Positions 25,050-33,891 of a stretch of DNA of 64,000 bases are shown here, one piece after another (the first letter of the stretch is position 1; each line of letters opens with the position of its first letter). Under the pieces are notes generated by a model, which was not told where the DNA came from, did not search any database, and was given only the letters and a program-made list of their open reading frames with translations. Where the stretch lies: the NCBI GenBank assembly GCA_026393755.1, contig JAPKZO010000018.1, positions 35,418 through 99,417 on the forward strand, given 5' to 3'. Position numbers and translations under genes: made by a program. The stretch comes from Acidobacteriota bacterium (GTDB lineage Bacteria; Acidobacteriota; Vicinamibacteria; Vicinamibacterales; JAKQTR01).

Positions 25050-26555
25050 GTGCAACAGATACTCATTGGCAAAGCCGAGCAGCCGGTCCATTTGCTTGCG
25101 AAGTACGGCAACCGCCACGGCATGGTGGCCGGCGCTACAGGGACGGGAAAGACCATCTCGCTGCTGGTCCTCGCGGAGGGCTTCTCGCGCATGGGTGTGC
25201 CGTCGTTCATCGCGGACGTGAAGGGTGATGTGGCCGGGCTGGCGATGGCTGGGGTCGCGAGCGAGCAACTCCAGGAGCGCGTCAAACGAATTGGCGTCGA
25301 GGGCTACGCCTGCGAGGGAAGCCCGGTCGTGTTCTGGGATCTGTACGGCAAGGCGGGCCATCCGGTGCGTACGACGGTCAGCGAGATTGGACCGACACTG
25401 CTCGCCCGGATGCTCGAGATCAACGACACGCAGGAGGGCATGCTGGAGATCGTCTTCAAGCTGGCCGACGATCAGGGCCTGCTGCTGCTCGACCTCGACG
25501 ATCTGCACGCGCTGCTCGGGTTCATCGCCGACAACCACAAGGAAGTGTCGGCGCAGGTGGGTCTGGTCAGCACCCAGTCGGTGGCGGCCATCCAGCGCGC
25601 GATGTTGTCGCTCGAGCGCGAGGGCGGCAAGGCGTTCTTCGGCGAGCCGGCGTTGGAGCTGGTCGACCTGATGCGTACGGACTTGACCGGCCGCGGCATC
25701 ATCAACATCCTGGCCGCCGACCAGCTCATCCTGAAACCGCGGCTGTACTCGAGCTTCCTGCTGTGGCTGCTGTCTGAATTGTTCGAGAAGCTGCCCGAAG
25801 TGGGTGATCTCGAGCAGCCGAAGCTGGCCGTGTTCTTTGACGAAGCCCACCTGTTGTTTGACGACGCCCCGGCGTCGCTGCTTCAGCGGGTGGAGCAAGT
25901 GGTGCGGCTGATTCGTTCGAAGGGCGTCGGCGTGTATTTCTGCTCGCAGTTGCCGGATGATGTGCCGAACGAGATTCTGGGCCAGCTGGGCAACCGCGTC
26001 CAGCACGCGCTGCGTGCGTACACGCCGCGCGACCAAAAGGCCGTGCGGACGGCTGCGGAAACGTTCGTGGCCAATCCCGCGCTCGACGTCACGACGGTCA
26101 TCTCGCAGCTCGCCGTCGGCGAGGCGCTGGTGTCCACACTGCAGGAGAACGGCGTGCCGATGCCGGTGGCGCGCACGCTAATGTCGCCGCCGCGCTGCCG
26201 GATGGGCGCGATCACCGTGGAGGAACGCGCCGCCGTGCGGGCGCGCAGTCCGATTGGCGCCAAGTACGACTCCGCGATCAACCGCGAGTCCGCGTACGAG
26301 ATCCTGAACCGGCGGGCCGCGGCCGCCATCGCGCCAACCGCGCAGCCGGCTCCCACGCAGGCCGGGTCCGCCCAATCAGGGCAGCAACCCAAAGCCGGCG
26401 GCGGAATGCTGGGCGGTTTGCTGTGGGGCACCACCCGCCGGCAGGGGATGGTGGAGACCATGGCCAAACAGGCGGCCCGAACCGTCGGCAGCCAGGTCGG
26501 CCGGCAGATCCTCCGCGGCGTGCTGGGCGGCATCTTCGGCGGTTCGCGGCGCTAG
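25050..26555 (+). CDS. HerA-like ATPase, DUF853 family
   Basis: A 501-residue HerA/FtsK-type ATPase. Walker A is GATGTGKT (about residues 28-35); Walker B is LAVFFDEAHLLFDD (about 257-270); the arginine/glutamine-rich VRLIRSKGVGVYFCSQLPDDVPNEILGQLGNR is typical of DUF853, formerly annotated as a bipolar helicase. The C-terminal region (from about 415) is Ala/Gln/Gly-rich and low in structure. GTG 25050 is preceded five bases upstream by GGAGGA. It diverges from the Phd operon; the 77-base gap carries that operon's promoter. Its biological role is not established. Confidence 0.88.
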   Translation: MQQILIGKAEQPVHLLAKYGNRHGMVAGATGTGKTISLLVLAEGFSRMGVPSFIADVKGDVAGLAMAGVASEQLQERVKRIGVEGYACEGSPVVFWDLYGKAGHPVRTTVSEIGPTLLARMLEINDTQEGMLEIVFKLADDQGLLLLDLDDLHALLGFIADNHKEVSAQVGLVSTQSVAAIQRAMLSLEREGGKAFFGEPALELVDLMRTDLTGRGIINILAADQLILKPRLYSSFLLWLLSELFEKLPEVGDLEQPKLAVFFDEAHLLFDDAPASLLQRVEQVVRLIRSKGVGVYFCSQLPDDVPNEILGQLGNRVQHALRAYTPRDQKAVRTAAETFVANPALDVTTVISQLAVGEALVSTLQENGVPMPVARTLMSPPRCRMGAITVEERAAVRARSPIGAKYDSAINRESAYEILNRRAAAAIAPTAQPAPTQAGSAQSGQQPKAGGGMLGGLLWGTTRRQGMVETMAKQAARTVGSQVGRQILRGVLGGIFGGSRR

Positions 26556-26631
26556 CAGGATTGGCGGCGCACCCGCGAAGCTCGCTCGATCACGCAGGCG
26601 CGTCCACGACCGTGAGTGACACGTTCAACGC

Positions 26632-27936
26632 ATGAACAACCCCAACTCGGATGTTGAGAAACCGGCGGGACCGAAACCGCGCTCGCTGGAGAGAGTCCGA
26701 CGGTTCTTCGCCGATCTGGGCCCCGGTTTGATCACCGGCGCTGCCGATGACGACCCGTCAGGCATCTCAACCTATTCAGTGACCGGCGCGTTGTACGGCT
26801 ACATGCCGCTGTGGACGGCGCTGTTCTCGTTTCCGCTGATGGCTGCCGTGCAGCTGATGTGTGCGCGTCTCGGTCTGGTCACGGGGCGCGGGCTGGCTGG
26901 CGTCGTGCGGCGCCATTATCCCCGCGCTGTGCTGTGGGGCGCCTGCGCGCTCCTGATTGTCGCGAATGTATTCAACATCGGCGCCGACCTGGGAGGCATG
27001 GCAGAGGCGACCGAAATGATGACCGGCATCAAGTCTCACTTCTGGACGCCGGTGTACGCCGCACTGATTGTCTCCCTGCTCTTCTTCTCCTCATACCGTC
27101 GCATCGCGCGCGTGTTTAAGTGGCTGACCCTCATCCTCTTCGCGTACATTGCGGCCGCCTTCCTCGCCCGCCCGGACTGGAGCGCCGTCTTCAGCGCGAC
27201 CCTTGTCCCGCGGGTGGAATGGTCGAGCGCGTTTCTGGCAACGCTGGTCGGCATACTCGGCACGACGATCTCACCCTACCTGTTCTTCTGGCAGGCATCA
27301 CAGGAGGTCGAAGACGAGCGTGCGCAGGGGAGAGTGACGGTCAAACAGCGCAGCGGTGCGACCAATCAGGAGTTGCGTGTCGCTCGAACGGACGTCCTGA
27401 CCGGGATGTTTTTCTCGAACCTCGTGATGTACTTCATCATCCTGACGACCGCTGCCACACTGCACGCGCACGGACAAACACACATCGAAACGGCGCGGGA
27501 AGCGGCTGAAGCACTGCGGCCCCTGGCCGGAAGGGGAGCCTATCTGCTCTTCACACTCGGTCTCATCGGGACAGGCATGCTGGCTGTTCCCGTGCTCGCC
27601 GGCTCAGCCGCGTACGCGGTGGCCGAAGCCAGAATGTGGCGGGGGACATTGGAAGACCGCCCGAGCGTGTCGCGCAAGTTCTACGCGGTCGTCGCCGTGT
27701 CGATGATGCTCGGCCTGGTCCTGGATTTTATCGGCTTCAACGCCGTAAAGATGCTCTTCTATTCGGCTGTGCTCAACGGGGTGTTGGCGCCTCCGCTCAT
27801 TGTCCTGGTCGTGCTGCTGACGAGCAACCCTGACGTCATGGGCACGCGAGTGAGTTCACGCCCGTTGCGTTATCTGGGATGGGCAACCGCCGCGATCATG
27901 ACTGCCGCCGCCGTCGGGATGTTTCTGACGATGTAG
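26632..27936 (+). CDS. Nramp-family divalent metal transporter, atypical motif
   Basis: A 434-residue polytopic transporter with the LeuT-like Nramp fold (about 11 helices). Helix 1 reads GAADDDPSGISTYS where manganese/iron Nramps have DPGN; helix 6 reads TISPYLFFWQ where they have MPH. Thus the metal-coordinating Asn and Met are replaced by Gly and Ser, while the helix-1 Asp is kept. Such variants occur among Nramp-related proteins not shown to carry manganese (some are Mg2+ transporters), so the substrate is uncertain. A second Asp pair precedes the motif. It stands alone, downstream of the HerA-like gene. Confidence 0.85.
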   Translation: MNNPNSDVEKPAGPKPRSLERVRRFFADLGPGLITGAADDDPSGISTYSVTGALYGYMPLWTALFSFPLMAAVQLMCARLGLVTGRGLAGVVRRHYPRAVLWGACALLIVANVFNIGADLGGMAEATEMMTGIKSHFWTPVYAALIVSLLFFSSYRRIARVFKWLTLILFAYIAAAFLARPDWSAVFSATLVPRVEWSSAFLATLVGILGTTISPYLFFWQASQEVEDERAQGRVTVKQRSGATNQELRVARTDVLTGMFFSNLVMYFIILTTAATLHAHGQTHIETAREAAEALRPLAGRGAYLLFTLGLIGTGMLAVPVLAGSAAYAVAEARMWRGTLEDRPSVSRKFYAVVAVSMMLGLVLDFIGFNAVKMLFYSAVLNGVLAPPLIVLVVLLTSNPDVMGTRVSSRPLRYLGWATAAIMTAAAVGMFLTM

Positions 27937-28230
27937 GAGAGGCGAGCATCGGAGTCTTCTCATTATCGAGGCTTTCCGGAGGCACCTACCGGGTCGCAAC
28001 GCGACAGCGGAAGTCTCCCCCGGCGCAGACATGTGATACAGTTCCGCCTGCGGCCGGTCAGCTCGTCCGGCGAGTCAAGAAGTGTCTGCTCGTTCAGTTC
28101 CCCCACAAACGGCGACCATGCCTTCGGGCCGCTTGCAGCGGTCGGCTGGCCGCGTCCGGTTGGCGTTCCCTCTCGACGCCGCAGCGCGCCAGGTTTCAGA
28201 CAAGTCTCGCTACCAACGGAGACCGCTTTC

Positions 28231-30270
28231 ATGACAAGCAACGATGCCCGACCCAGCCGCCCCGCCGAACATTGCGGCGGGACCGAACCGGTCATCCAGA
28301 CGAACGCCGATGCGTCTCCGGCGAACACGGAGTCCCAGCCTCCCGCGGAAACACATCCGCGGGTCGCGGAGTCGTCTCTTCAGGACGTGGAACGGTTCCG
28401 CGCGTTGTGTGACTTCGTGCCAATCGGCATTGGCGTCGTCGACCCGGCGGGCCGCTTCGTGGCGTACAACGAGGCCTTCATGGAACCCGGGGGGTACAGC
28501 CGCGAGGACATCAAGAAACTGGACACGGTCGCCGACCTCTACTACGACCCGCGGCAGAGGGATGAGGTTCAGGCGCTTTTCCGTCAAGAGGGCATTCTCA
28601 AGAACCATCCGGTGCAGTTCCGTCGGAAGGACGGCTCGCCCTACGACGCACTGCTCACACTCAAGCAGACGCAGCTCGGTGGGCAAGCATGTGTCCAGGC
28701 GCTGGTCGAGGACGTCACCGAGCGCCGGCGCGCCGAGAAGGCCGTGGAAGAGGACAGAAGGCTGCTCGGAGAAGCACAGCGGATAGGGAACGTCGGTGGC
28801 TGGGAATTTGATATTGATACGAAGCAACTCAAATGGACGAGCGAGTTCTACCGCAACCAACAGATGAAGGTTGATTCCGGGCGGCCGGCGATCGGGCGAG
28901 TTGCTTTCTATGCGCCCGCGTACCGACCCGCCGTTGAACAGGCCGTGCTGCGCGCCATCGAGCTTGAGCAGCCGCTTGACATGGAATTGGAAGTCACCAC
29001 CGCGAGCGGCAAATCCCGGTGGGTGCGCGTCATTGGAGAAATGGATAGAGAGCGCCGCAGGGTCATCGGTTTCTTCCAGGACACGACCAGGCACAAGAGG
29101 GCTGAGGAGGAGCAGGCCGCCCTCGAAGCCAGGCTCCAGCAGGCGCAGAGGATGGGACTCGTGGGCAGTCTGGCTGGCGGTGTGGCCCACGAGTTCAACA
29201 ACATGCTGACCGTGATCCTCGGCCACACCGAGATCGCTCTCGATGGAGTGGACCAGACGGATCCACTCCACGCTGACCTCGTGGCCATCCGCACGGCGGC
29301 CACTCGCTCCGCCGACCTGACACGGCAACTGCTGGCCTTTGCGCGAAAACAAACCGTCGCACCAAGAGTTCTGGACCTGAACGCGGTTGTGGCAAGCACG
29401 CTCAAGATGCTGGAGCGGCTGATCGGCGAAAACATCCGGCTCCAGTGGCAGCCGGGGACGGGATTGTGGCGGGTGAAGGTGGCCCCGTCCCAGATCGACG
29501 AAGTGCTGACCACCCTTTGCGTGAACGCACGGGACGCCATCAACGGCGTCGGCACGATCACGGTTGCCACGGGCAACACCGTTCTCGATACGGCCGGCGC
29601 GAATGCCGCGGGCGTGACTCCCGGGGAGTATGTCCGATTGTGCGTCGGCGACGACGGCTGCGGCATGGACCACGAAACGCTGGCACACATATTCGAGCCG
29701 TTCTTCACGACCAAAGCCGTCGGCATGGGAGTCGGGTTGGGACTGCCCAGTGCGTACGGGGCAATCAAGCAGAACGGCGGCTTCATTCAGGCGCGCAGTG
29801 AGCCGGGCGTGGGCACCACGCTCGAGGTCTATCTGCCCCGACATGTCGCCACGGCCATTGCGACGCGAACCGAAGGCGTGGCGGAATCGCCCCAGCGCGG
29901 CCGAGAGACCATCCTGCTGGTCGAAGACGACCCGAGCGTTTTGAAGTTGACGGCGCTGATCCTCCGACGGCTGGGCTACGCGGTGATCGAGGCCGGTACC
30001 CCGGGCGACGCCGTCCGCCGGGCCATGGAACACGGCGACCACATCGATCTACTGATGACGGACGTCGTGATGCCCGAGATGAGCGGCCAGACGCTTGCCA
30101 AGGAACTGCTGTCCTTCTGTCCGCACCTCAAGCATCTGTTCATGTCGGGATATGCGTCCGACGTGATCGCGCACGGCGGTCGTGTGGAGGATGGGACACG
30201 ATTCCTCCCCAAGCCGTTCTCCATCGATGAGCTGGCCGCCGCCGTTCGAGAGATCCTGAGTCGCGACTAG
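28231..30270 (+). CDS. PAS-PAS hybrid histidine kinase with C-terminal receiver
   Basis: A 679-residue soluble sensor kinase (no transmembrane helices seen). Order: two PAS domains (about 55-175 FRALCDFVPIGIGVVDPAG; 185-300 AQRIGNVGGWEFDIDTKQL), HisKA with the phosphoacceptor His320 in GGVAHEFNNMLTVILGH, HATPase_c with N box, CVGDDGCGM (G1) and GMGVGLGL (G2), and a receiver domain (ETILLVEDDPSVLK to KPFSIDEL) with phosphoacceptor Asp611 in LLMTDVVMP. PAS domains suggest cytoplasmic redox, light or ligand sensing. No cognate output regulator is adjacent. The ATG at 28231 is preceded by GGAGA; the frame is open to 28033 but the extra residues are non-homologous. Confidence 0.9.
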   Translation: MTSNDARPSRPAEHCGGTEPVIQTNADASPANTESQPPAETHPRVAESSLQDVERFRALCDFVPIGIGVVDPAGRFVAYNEAFMEPGGYSREDIKKLDTVADLYYDPRQRDEVQALFRQEGILKNHPVQFRRKDGSPYDALLTLKQTQLGGQACVQALVEDVTERRRAEKAVEEDRRLLGEAQRIGNVGGWEFDIDTKQLKWTSEFYRNQQMKVDSGRPAIGRVAFYAPAYRPAVEQAVLRAIELEQPLDMELEVTTASGKSRWVRVIGEMDRERRRVIGFFQDTTRHKRAEEEQAALEARLQQAQRMGLVGSLAGGVAHEFNNMLTVILGHTEIALDGVDQTDPLHADLVAIRTAATRSADLTRQLLAFARKQTVAPRVLDLNAVVASTLKMLERLIGENIRLQWQPGTGLWRVKVAPSQIDEVLTTLCVNARDAINGVGTITVATGNTVLDTAGANAAGVTPGEYVRLCVGDDGCGMDHETLAHIFEPFFTTKAVGMGVGLGLPSAYGAIKQNGGFIQARSEPGVGTTLEVYLPRHVATAIATRTEGVAESPQRGRETILLVEDDPSVLKLTALILRRLGYAVIEAGTPGDAVRRAMEHGDHIDLLMTDVVMPEMSGQTLAKELLSFCPHLKHLFMSGYASDVIAHGGRVEDGTRFLPKPFSIDELAAAVREILSRD

Positions 30271-30369
30271 AGAAGTGGGGGGCGATCGGCGGCATCATCA
30301 TCGCCGCCCGTGCTGGACGATGAATCTGGGGGCATTCGCCCGGGTTGTCGATGGCGTCGCCCCCCTGTC

Positions 30370-30951
30370 TCAGAACTGCAGCACCAGACCAACTGATCCA
30401 CGCGTAAAGTTGAACTTCTGGTTCGCGACATCCAGGAACGAGTTGCCCGTCCCGAAGTTGCGGAAGTACCTCACGTCGCCATTGATGCCGACATGCCTGG
30501 AGAATAGGATGTTCACCCCGCCGCCGATGTCGCAGGCGAACTGTGTATCGGTAAAGCTGACCGCGCTCTCGATAGAACTGAAATCGATGTTCCGTCGGAT
30601 GATGCCGACGCCTCCGGTCGCGTACGGACGCACGGGCCCAGCCGGGATGCCGACCACCAGGTTGCCCATGACCGTGAGCACATTGGACGAATTGAAGATG
30701 CTCCCCATGCCATAGAAGTTGCGCGTGTATCCGATGTCGGCTTCGGCGCCGAAGATACCGTGAGCCATGGCGCCAAGCCGGACGCCAAACGCGAGTCTCG
30801 AGGTGTCGTTGATGCTCTGGTCGAGCGTTGTCCCCGTATCGCCACCGAAGTTCCCGCCGACAAACGGCGTGAGATACCCTTGCGCCGAGGCTGCAGATGG
30901 CGCAAGCAGCAGAGCCAGAATCCCGATCGCCGCCACTGTTGTTCGTCGCAC
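30370..30951 (-). CDS. Outer-membrane beta-barrel protein
   Basis: A 193-residue small barrel of the OmpA-like/OmpW-like beta type. A signal peptide (about 1-23, VRRTTVAAIGILALLLAPS then AASAQ) is followed by alternating amphipathic strands (YLTPFVGGNFGGD; LAFGVRLGAMAHGIFGAEADIGY; VRPYATGGVGIIRR) and ends in aromatic Phe (GLVLQF), the usual outer-membrane insertion signal. GTG 30951 was chosen because AGGAGG lies seven bases before it. The frame remains open for hundreds of bases upstream, which is chance. Ligand unknown. Confidence 0.85.
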   Translation of the reverse strand: MRRTTVAAIGILALLLAPSAASAQGYLTPFVGGNFGGDTGTTLDQSINDTSRLAFGVRLGAMAHGIFGAEADIGYTRNFYGMGSIFNSSNVLTVMGNLVVGIPAGPVRPYATGGVGIIRRNIDFSSIESAVSFTDTQFACDIGGGVNILFSRHVGINGDVRYFRNFGTGNSFLDVANQKFNFTRGSVGLVLQF

Positions 30952-31179
30952 GACCGTCCTCCTTGAATCGGGGCGGTCAATACCCGCGTCCGGGTTGGAC
31001 CGCCCGCCGACCCTCCATAGAGTTATCGATCTGACGTTTGCCTGTCTGGTGATGTCCCGTACCTCAGCGTATGCCGCCAGCGCCAGAATGTCACGCCCCC
31101 GCAGAGACACACGACGGCATTCCGGCAGGACCGCAGTGGGTTCATGATATTTGTTTAATAACGGACTAATATAGGTACA

Positions 31180-31222
31180 TTGACATAGATAATTACATTG
31201 AATAGACTTAAGTAGGTCTATT
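31180..31222 (+). promoter_or_regulatory. hipBA promoter and HipB-type operator
   Basis: TTGACA (31180-31185), 17 bases, TAGACT (31203-31208). Overlapping the -10 is an inverted repeat AATAGAC-N8-GTCTATT (31201-31222). Its inner arms TAGAC-N8-GTCTA have exactly the spacing of the E. coli HipB operator TATCC-N8-GGATA, with different arms. It ends two bases before the ATG. The surrounding 90 bases are unusually AT-rich for this genome. Confidence 0.72.
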
Positions 31223-31224
31223 GA

Positions 31225-31521
31225 ATGGCTACACAAACACTTGACCAAATGGCAGTATTGCTGGGGCAGCGGCTGCGGGCGCTTCGGCTCCGCCAGAACG
31301 TTGACCAGCAGCGCCTTGCCGCGCGTGCGGGCGTGGCCCTCAACGCTTTGAAGAACCTCGAATCCGGAAAGGGCGGCACGACGCGATCTCTCCTGAAGGT
31401 GCTGCGGGCTCTCGGCCGCGAAGACTGGCTCGACGCCCTCTGTCCGCAAGTCTCCATCAGCCCGCTCCTGGCCCTCACGCGTAAGCCAACGCGCCAACGC
31501 GCCTCCAGGAAGCGAACGTAG
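31225..31521 (+). CDS. hipB: HipB-like XRE-family antitoxin
   Basis: A 98-residue helix-turn-helix protein: LGQRLRALRLRQNVDQQRLAARAGVALNALKNLESGKGGTTRSL is a complete XRE HTH (about residues 10-55). It precedes a hipA gene by nine bases, so it is the expected transcriptional repressor and kinase-binding antitoxin. The C-terminal tail is basic (RKPTRQRASRKRT). Autoregulation through the TAGAC-N8-GTCTA operator just upstream is likely. Confidence 0.88.
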   Translation: MATQTLDQMAVLLGQRLRALRLRQNVDQQRLAARAGVALNALKNLESGKGGTTRSLLKVLRALGREDWLDALCPQVSISPLLALTRKPTRQRASRKRT

Positions 31522-31530
31522 GGGGTACCC

Positions 31531-32814
31531 GTGTACCAGCCGGTCGACGCGATCGAGGTTCGCATCTGGGGGCAGCGGGCTGGTGCCGTCGCGCTTGATC
31601 CGAATCTGGGGTGCTACGCCTTCGAGTACGCGCCGGCGTTCGTTCGGTCCGGTATTGAACTCGCGCCGCTGACGATGCCGCTCGGGGCCGCGCGGGAGCC
31701 GTTCGTGTTCCCGGCTCTTCCGGAATCCACCTATCTGGGGTTGCCCGGCCTGGTGGCAGACGCGCTTCCCGACTCGTTCGGCAACAATCTGATCGACGCC
31801 TGGATGGCGGTGCACGGCGTGGAGAAGTCGGACATCACGTCGCTCGACCGGCTTGCGTACATGGGCAAGCGCAGTATGGGCGCCCTGGAGTTCAAGCCCG
31901 TCCGCGGGCCGTCGAAGGCGACAACGACGGCACTCGAGATGTCAGCGCTGGTGGAAAGCGCCAGGCGCGCCGTGCGGGGCGACCTGGGCAGCGATGCGCT
32001 CGCTGAAGCCGCCCTCGCTCAGATCATTCATGTCGGCACCTCAGCCGGCGGGGCTCGCGCGAAGGCGGCCATCGCCTGGAATCCGACGACTCAAGAGATT
32101 CGCGCAGGTCAGTTTGAGGTGGCCCCAGGGTTCGAGCACTGGCTGCTCAAGTTCGACGGGCTGGGCGCCGACATCGAACTTGGGGTCAGCCGGGATTACG
32201 GCCGCATTGAGTACGCCTATTACCTGATGGCACGCTCAGCCGGCATCGCGATGTCGCCGAGCCGACTGCTCGAGGAGAATGGCCGCGCCCACTTCATGAC
32301 CAGGCGCTTCGATCGCGATGGAAACACCAGGCATCACGTCCAGACGCTGTGCGCGATGGCGCACCTGGACTATCGTCAAAAGGCGACTCACGACGTCAGC
32401 CAGTTGTTCCTGACGATTGACCGCCTGCAAATAGGTTATCTCGCAAAGGAGGAGGCCTTTCGCCGCGTCGCGTTCAACATCATGGCCGCCAACTGCGACG
32501 ACCATACCAAGAACGTCTCGTTTCTCCTGCGCGAGGGGAGTGTCTGGGAATTGGCGCCGGCCTACGATGTGATCTACGCGCACAACCCGCGAGGGGAGTG
32601 GACCTGCCAGCACCTCATGTCCGTAAACGGGAAATTCGTTGACATCGTCCGCGACGACCTGCTGGCCGTCGCGGATCGCTTCGGGATCGGAACCGCTCCG
32701 CGGGTTCTCAAGGACGTCAACCGGGCGGTGAAGTCGTGGCCCTCGCGGGCGAAGCAGGCCAGGATCAGCGCGCGCGAGACGAAACGGATTCAGGCGCAGC
32801 ATCGCCTGCTGTAG
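31531..32814 (+). CDS. hipA: HipA-family serine/threonine kinase toxin
   Basis: A 427-residue HipA-type kinase. Visible landmarks: N-terminal HipA_N (PLTMPLGAAREPFVFPALPESTYLGLPGLVADALPDSFGN), ATP-loop region HVGTSAGGARAKA, MTRRFDRDG, the catalytic loop NCDDHTKNVSFL (Asp323/Asp324) and LAPAYDV (metal-binding Asp). These match E. coli HipA in order. Known HipA kinases phosphorylate glutamyl-tRNA synthetase; the target here is not readable. GTG start with GGGGG upstream, nine bases after hipB. All key residues are intact, so the kinase should be active. Confidence 0.9.
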   Translation: MYQPVDAIEVRIWGQRAGAVALDPNLGCYAFEYAPAFVRSGIELAPLTMPLGAAREPFVFPALPESTYLGLPGLVADALPDSFGNNLIDAWMAVHGVEKSDITSLDRLAYMGKRSMGALEFKPVRGPSKATTTALEMSALVESARRAVRGDLGSDALAEAALAQIIHVGTSAGGARAKAAIAWNPTTQEIRAGQFEVAPGFEHWLLKFDGLGADIELGVSRDYGRIEYAYYLMARSAGIAMSPSRLLEENGRAHFMTRRFDRDGNTRHHVQTLCAMAHLDYRQKATHDVSQLFLTIDRLQIGYLAKEEAFRRVAFNIMAANCDDHTKNVSFLLREGSVWELAPAYDVIYAHNPRGEWTCQHLMSVNGKFVDIVRDDLLAVADRFGIGTAPRVLKDVNRAVKSWPSRAKQARISARETKRIQAQHRLL

Positions 32815-32917
32815 AACCTCTAGATCGTGGTCGGGGCGACCCTTGCGAGTGCCCTCGGAATTCTCGACCAAGCCGGTTGAAAGCTGGACGCAGGCATGAA
32901 ACGGACGGTGATCGCCA

Positions 32918-33361
32918 ATGGGTAGACTGATCATTGTTGACTGCGAAGCGCCCTTCGGGGTTGGAGCGCCCTCCGTCGGTGACATGACGGAGTTCGGCGC
33001 AGTCGATGTCAACGCGCTTCGGGAAGGGCGTGTGGAGACATTTCATGGTGTCGACTGCTCTGAGGACACCTTTCGTCAGTTCCGGGAATGGCTGGCTCCC
33101 CGAAGCCCTGTTGTGTTCGTTTCAGACAACCCGGCATACGACTTTCAGTGGATCAACTTCTATTTCTGGCGCTACTTCGGCGAGAACCCGTTCGGGCATT
33201 CCGGGCGGCGCATCGCGGACTTCTACGCGGGGCTGGTGGGTGATTTTCGAAGCACTCAGAAGTGGAAGCGGTTGCGCCGGACGAAACACGATCACCATCC
33301 AGTACACGACGCGCTCGGAAACGCCGAGGCGCTTATTCGACTCTTCGACGGTGAACGGTGA
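32918..33361 (+). CDS. DEDDh-type 3'-5' exonuclease (RNase T-like)
   Basis: A 147-residue stand-alone exonuclease domain. The DEDDh residues can be followed: Asp-X-Glu in IIVDCEAPFG, Asp in SDNPAYDFQWINF, and His/Asp in HPVHDALGNAEALIRLF. This is the fold of RNase T and epsilon-type proofreading exonucleases, acting on RNA or single-stranded DNA ends. The protein is shorter than oligoribonuclease and lacks other domains. It lies about 100 bases after hipA; whether it belongs to that TA locus is open. Confidence 0.78.
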   Translation: MGRLIIVDCEAPFGVGAPSVGDMTEFGAVDVNALREGRVETFHGVDCSEDTFRQFREWLAPRSPVVFVSDNPAYDFQWINFYFWRYFGENPFGHSGRRIADFYAGLVGDFRSTQKWKRLRRTKHDHHPVHDALGNAEALIRLFDGER

Positions 33362-33582
33362 CGTTCGACACTGGCCGATGGCTCCGAGTGTATGCGTAAC
33401 CACTGAGCGCCGGCTGCCACAGCGGACCGGAACCGAGACGCTGTTCACGATCCAGTGGTCGGTGGTGTGACGCCCGACCAGGCTGTATACAGCCGCCAAT
33501 AATGGTTTCACATTGACGGCCGCTATCGTTGCAATCAGCCGACCAGGTACCAACCTGGCACGGCGATGCCGTCCGCGTGCCG

Positions 33583-33611
33583 TTGCTCTCCCGACGTGAC
33601 TGTTGTATGGT
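33583..33611 (+). promoter_or_regulatory. Promoter of the RHH-PIN locus
   Basis: TTGCTC (33583-33588), 17 bases, TATGGT (33606-33611). The expected transcription start, about 33618, is the A of the antitoxin ATG. No Shine-Dalgarno lies upstream of that ATG. The -35 matches three and the -10 four of six consensus bases, so the call rests on spacing as much as sequence. Confidence 0.45.
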
Positions 33612-33617
33612 GAATGT

Positions 33618-33891
33618 ATGGCACGGTTGATTTCGACGACGATTCGTCTTGGCGAGGAGGATGTACGCGCCTTGAAGCGTGCGCGGGCCGCAGGGCTCTC
33701 TGCATCTGAGCTCGTCCGGAAGGGCCTCCGCGTGGTGGCTGCGCGCTACTACCCAGGCCGGCGTCCTCCGTCGACGCGTGGTGGCTGCGCGCTACTACCC
33801 AGGCCGGCGTCCTCCGTCGACGCGTCTGTTTGAATGCACGGACACGAAGCTGGGGGATGAGTCCGAGTTGTTCCGGGGCCTGGAAGATTGA
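33618..33891 (+). pseudogene. RHH-type antitoxin, frameshifted by a 46-bp tandem duplication
   Basis: A small ribbon-helix-helix antitoxin (MARLISTTIRLGEED then ALKRARAAGLSASELVRKGL). After residue about 54 a 46-bp segment is repeated in tandem (33732-33777 and 33778-33823). Because 46 is not a multiple of three, the current frame ends at 33833 with 17 unrelated residues. Removing one copy restores a 75-residue protein ending LFECTDTKLGDESELFRGL and a TGA at 33889-33891, which overlaps the TTG start of the downstream PIN gene. The DNA-binding part survives; the tail that would bind the toxin is lost. Could also be an assembly error. Confidence 0.8.
33732..33823. repeat. 46-bp perfect tandem duplication
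   Basis: Two identical 46-base units beginning gtggtggctgcgcgctacta, start points 33732 and 33778. The pentamer CGCGT marks each junction (33729, 33775, 33821), consistent with slippage or recombination at microhomology. It lies inside the RHH antitoxin gene and shifts its frame. Confidence 0.95.

Noticed and set aside
27937-28230. c-di-GMP or other riboswitch before the histidine kinase
   Set aside because: Small hairpins are present (GTCGC-AAC-GCGAC) but no known riboswitch consensus could be matched.
33122-33553. 143-residue minus-strand frame
   Set aside because: Antisense to the exonuclease gene with no RBS or recognisable domain.
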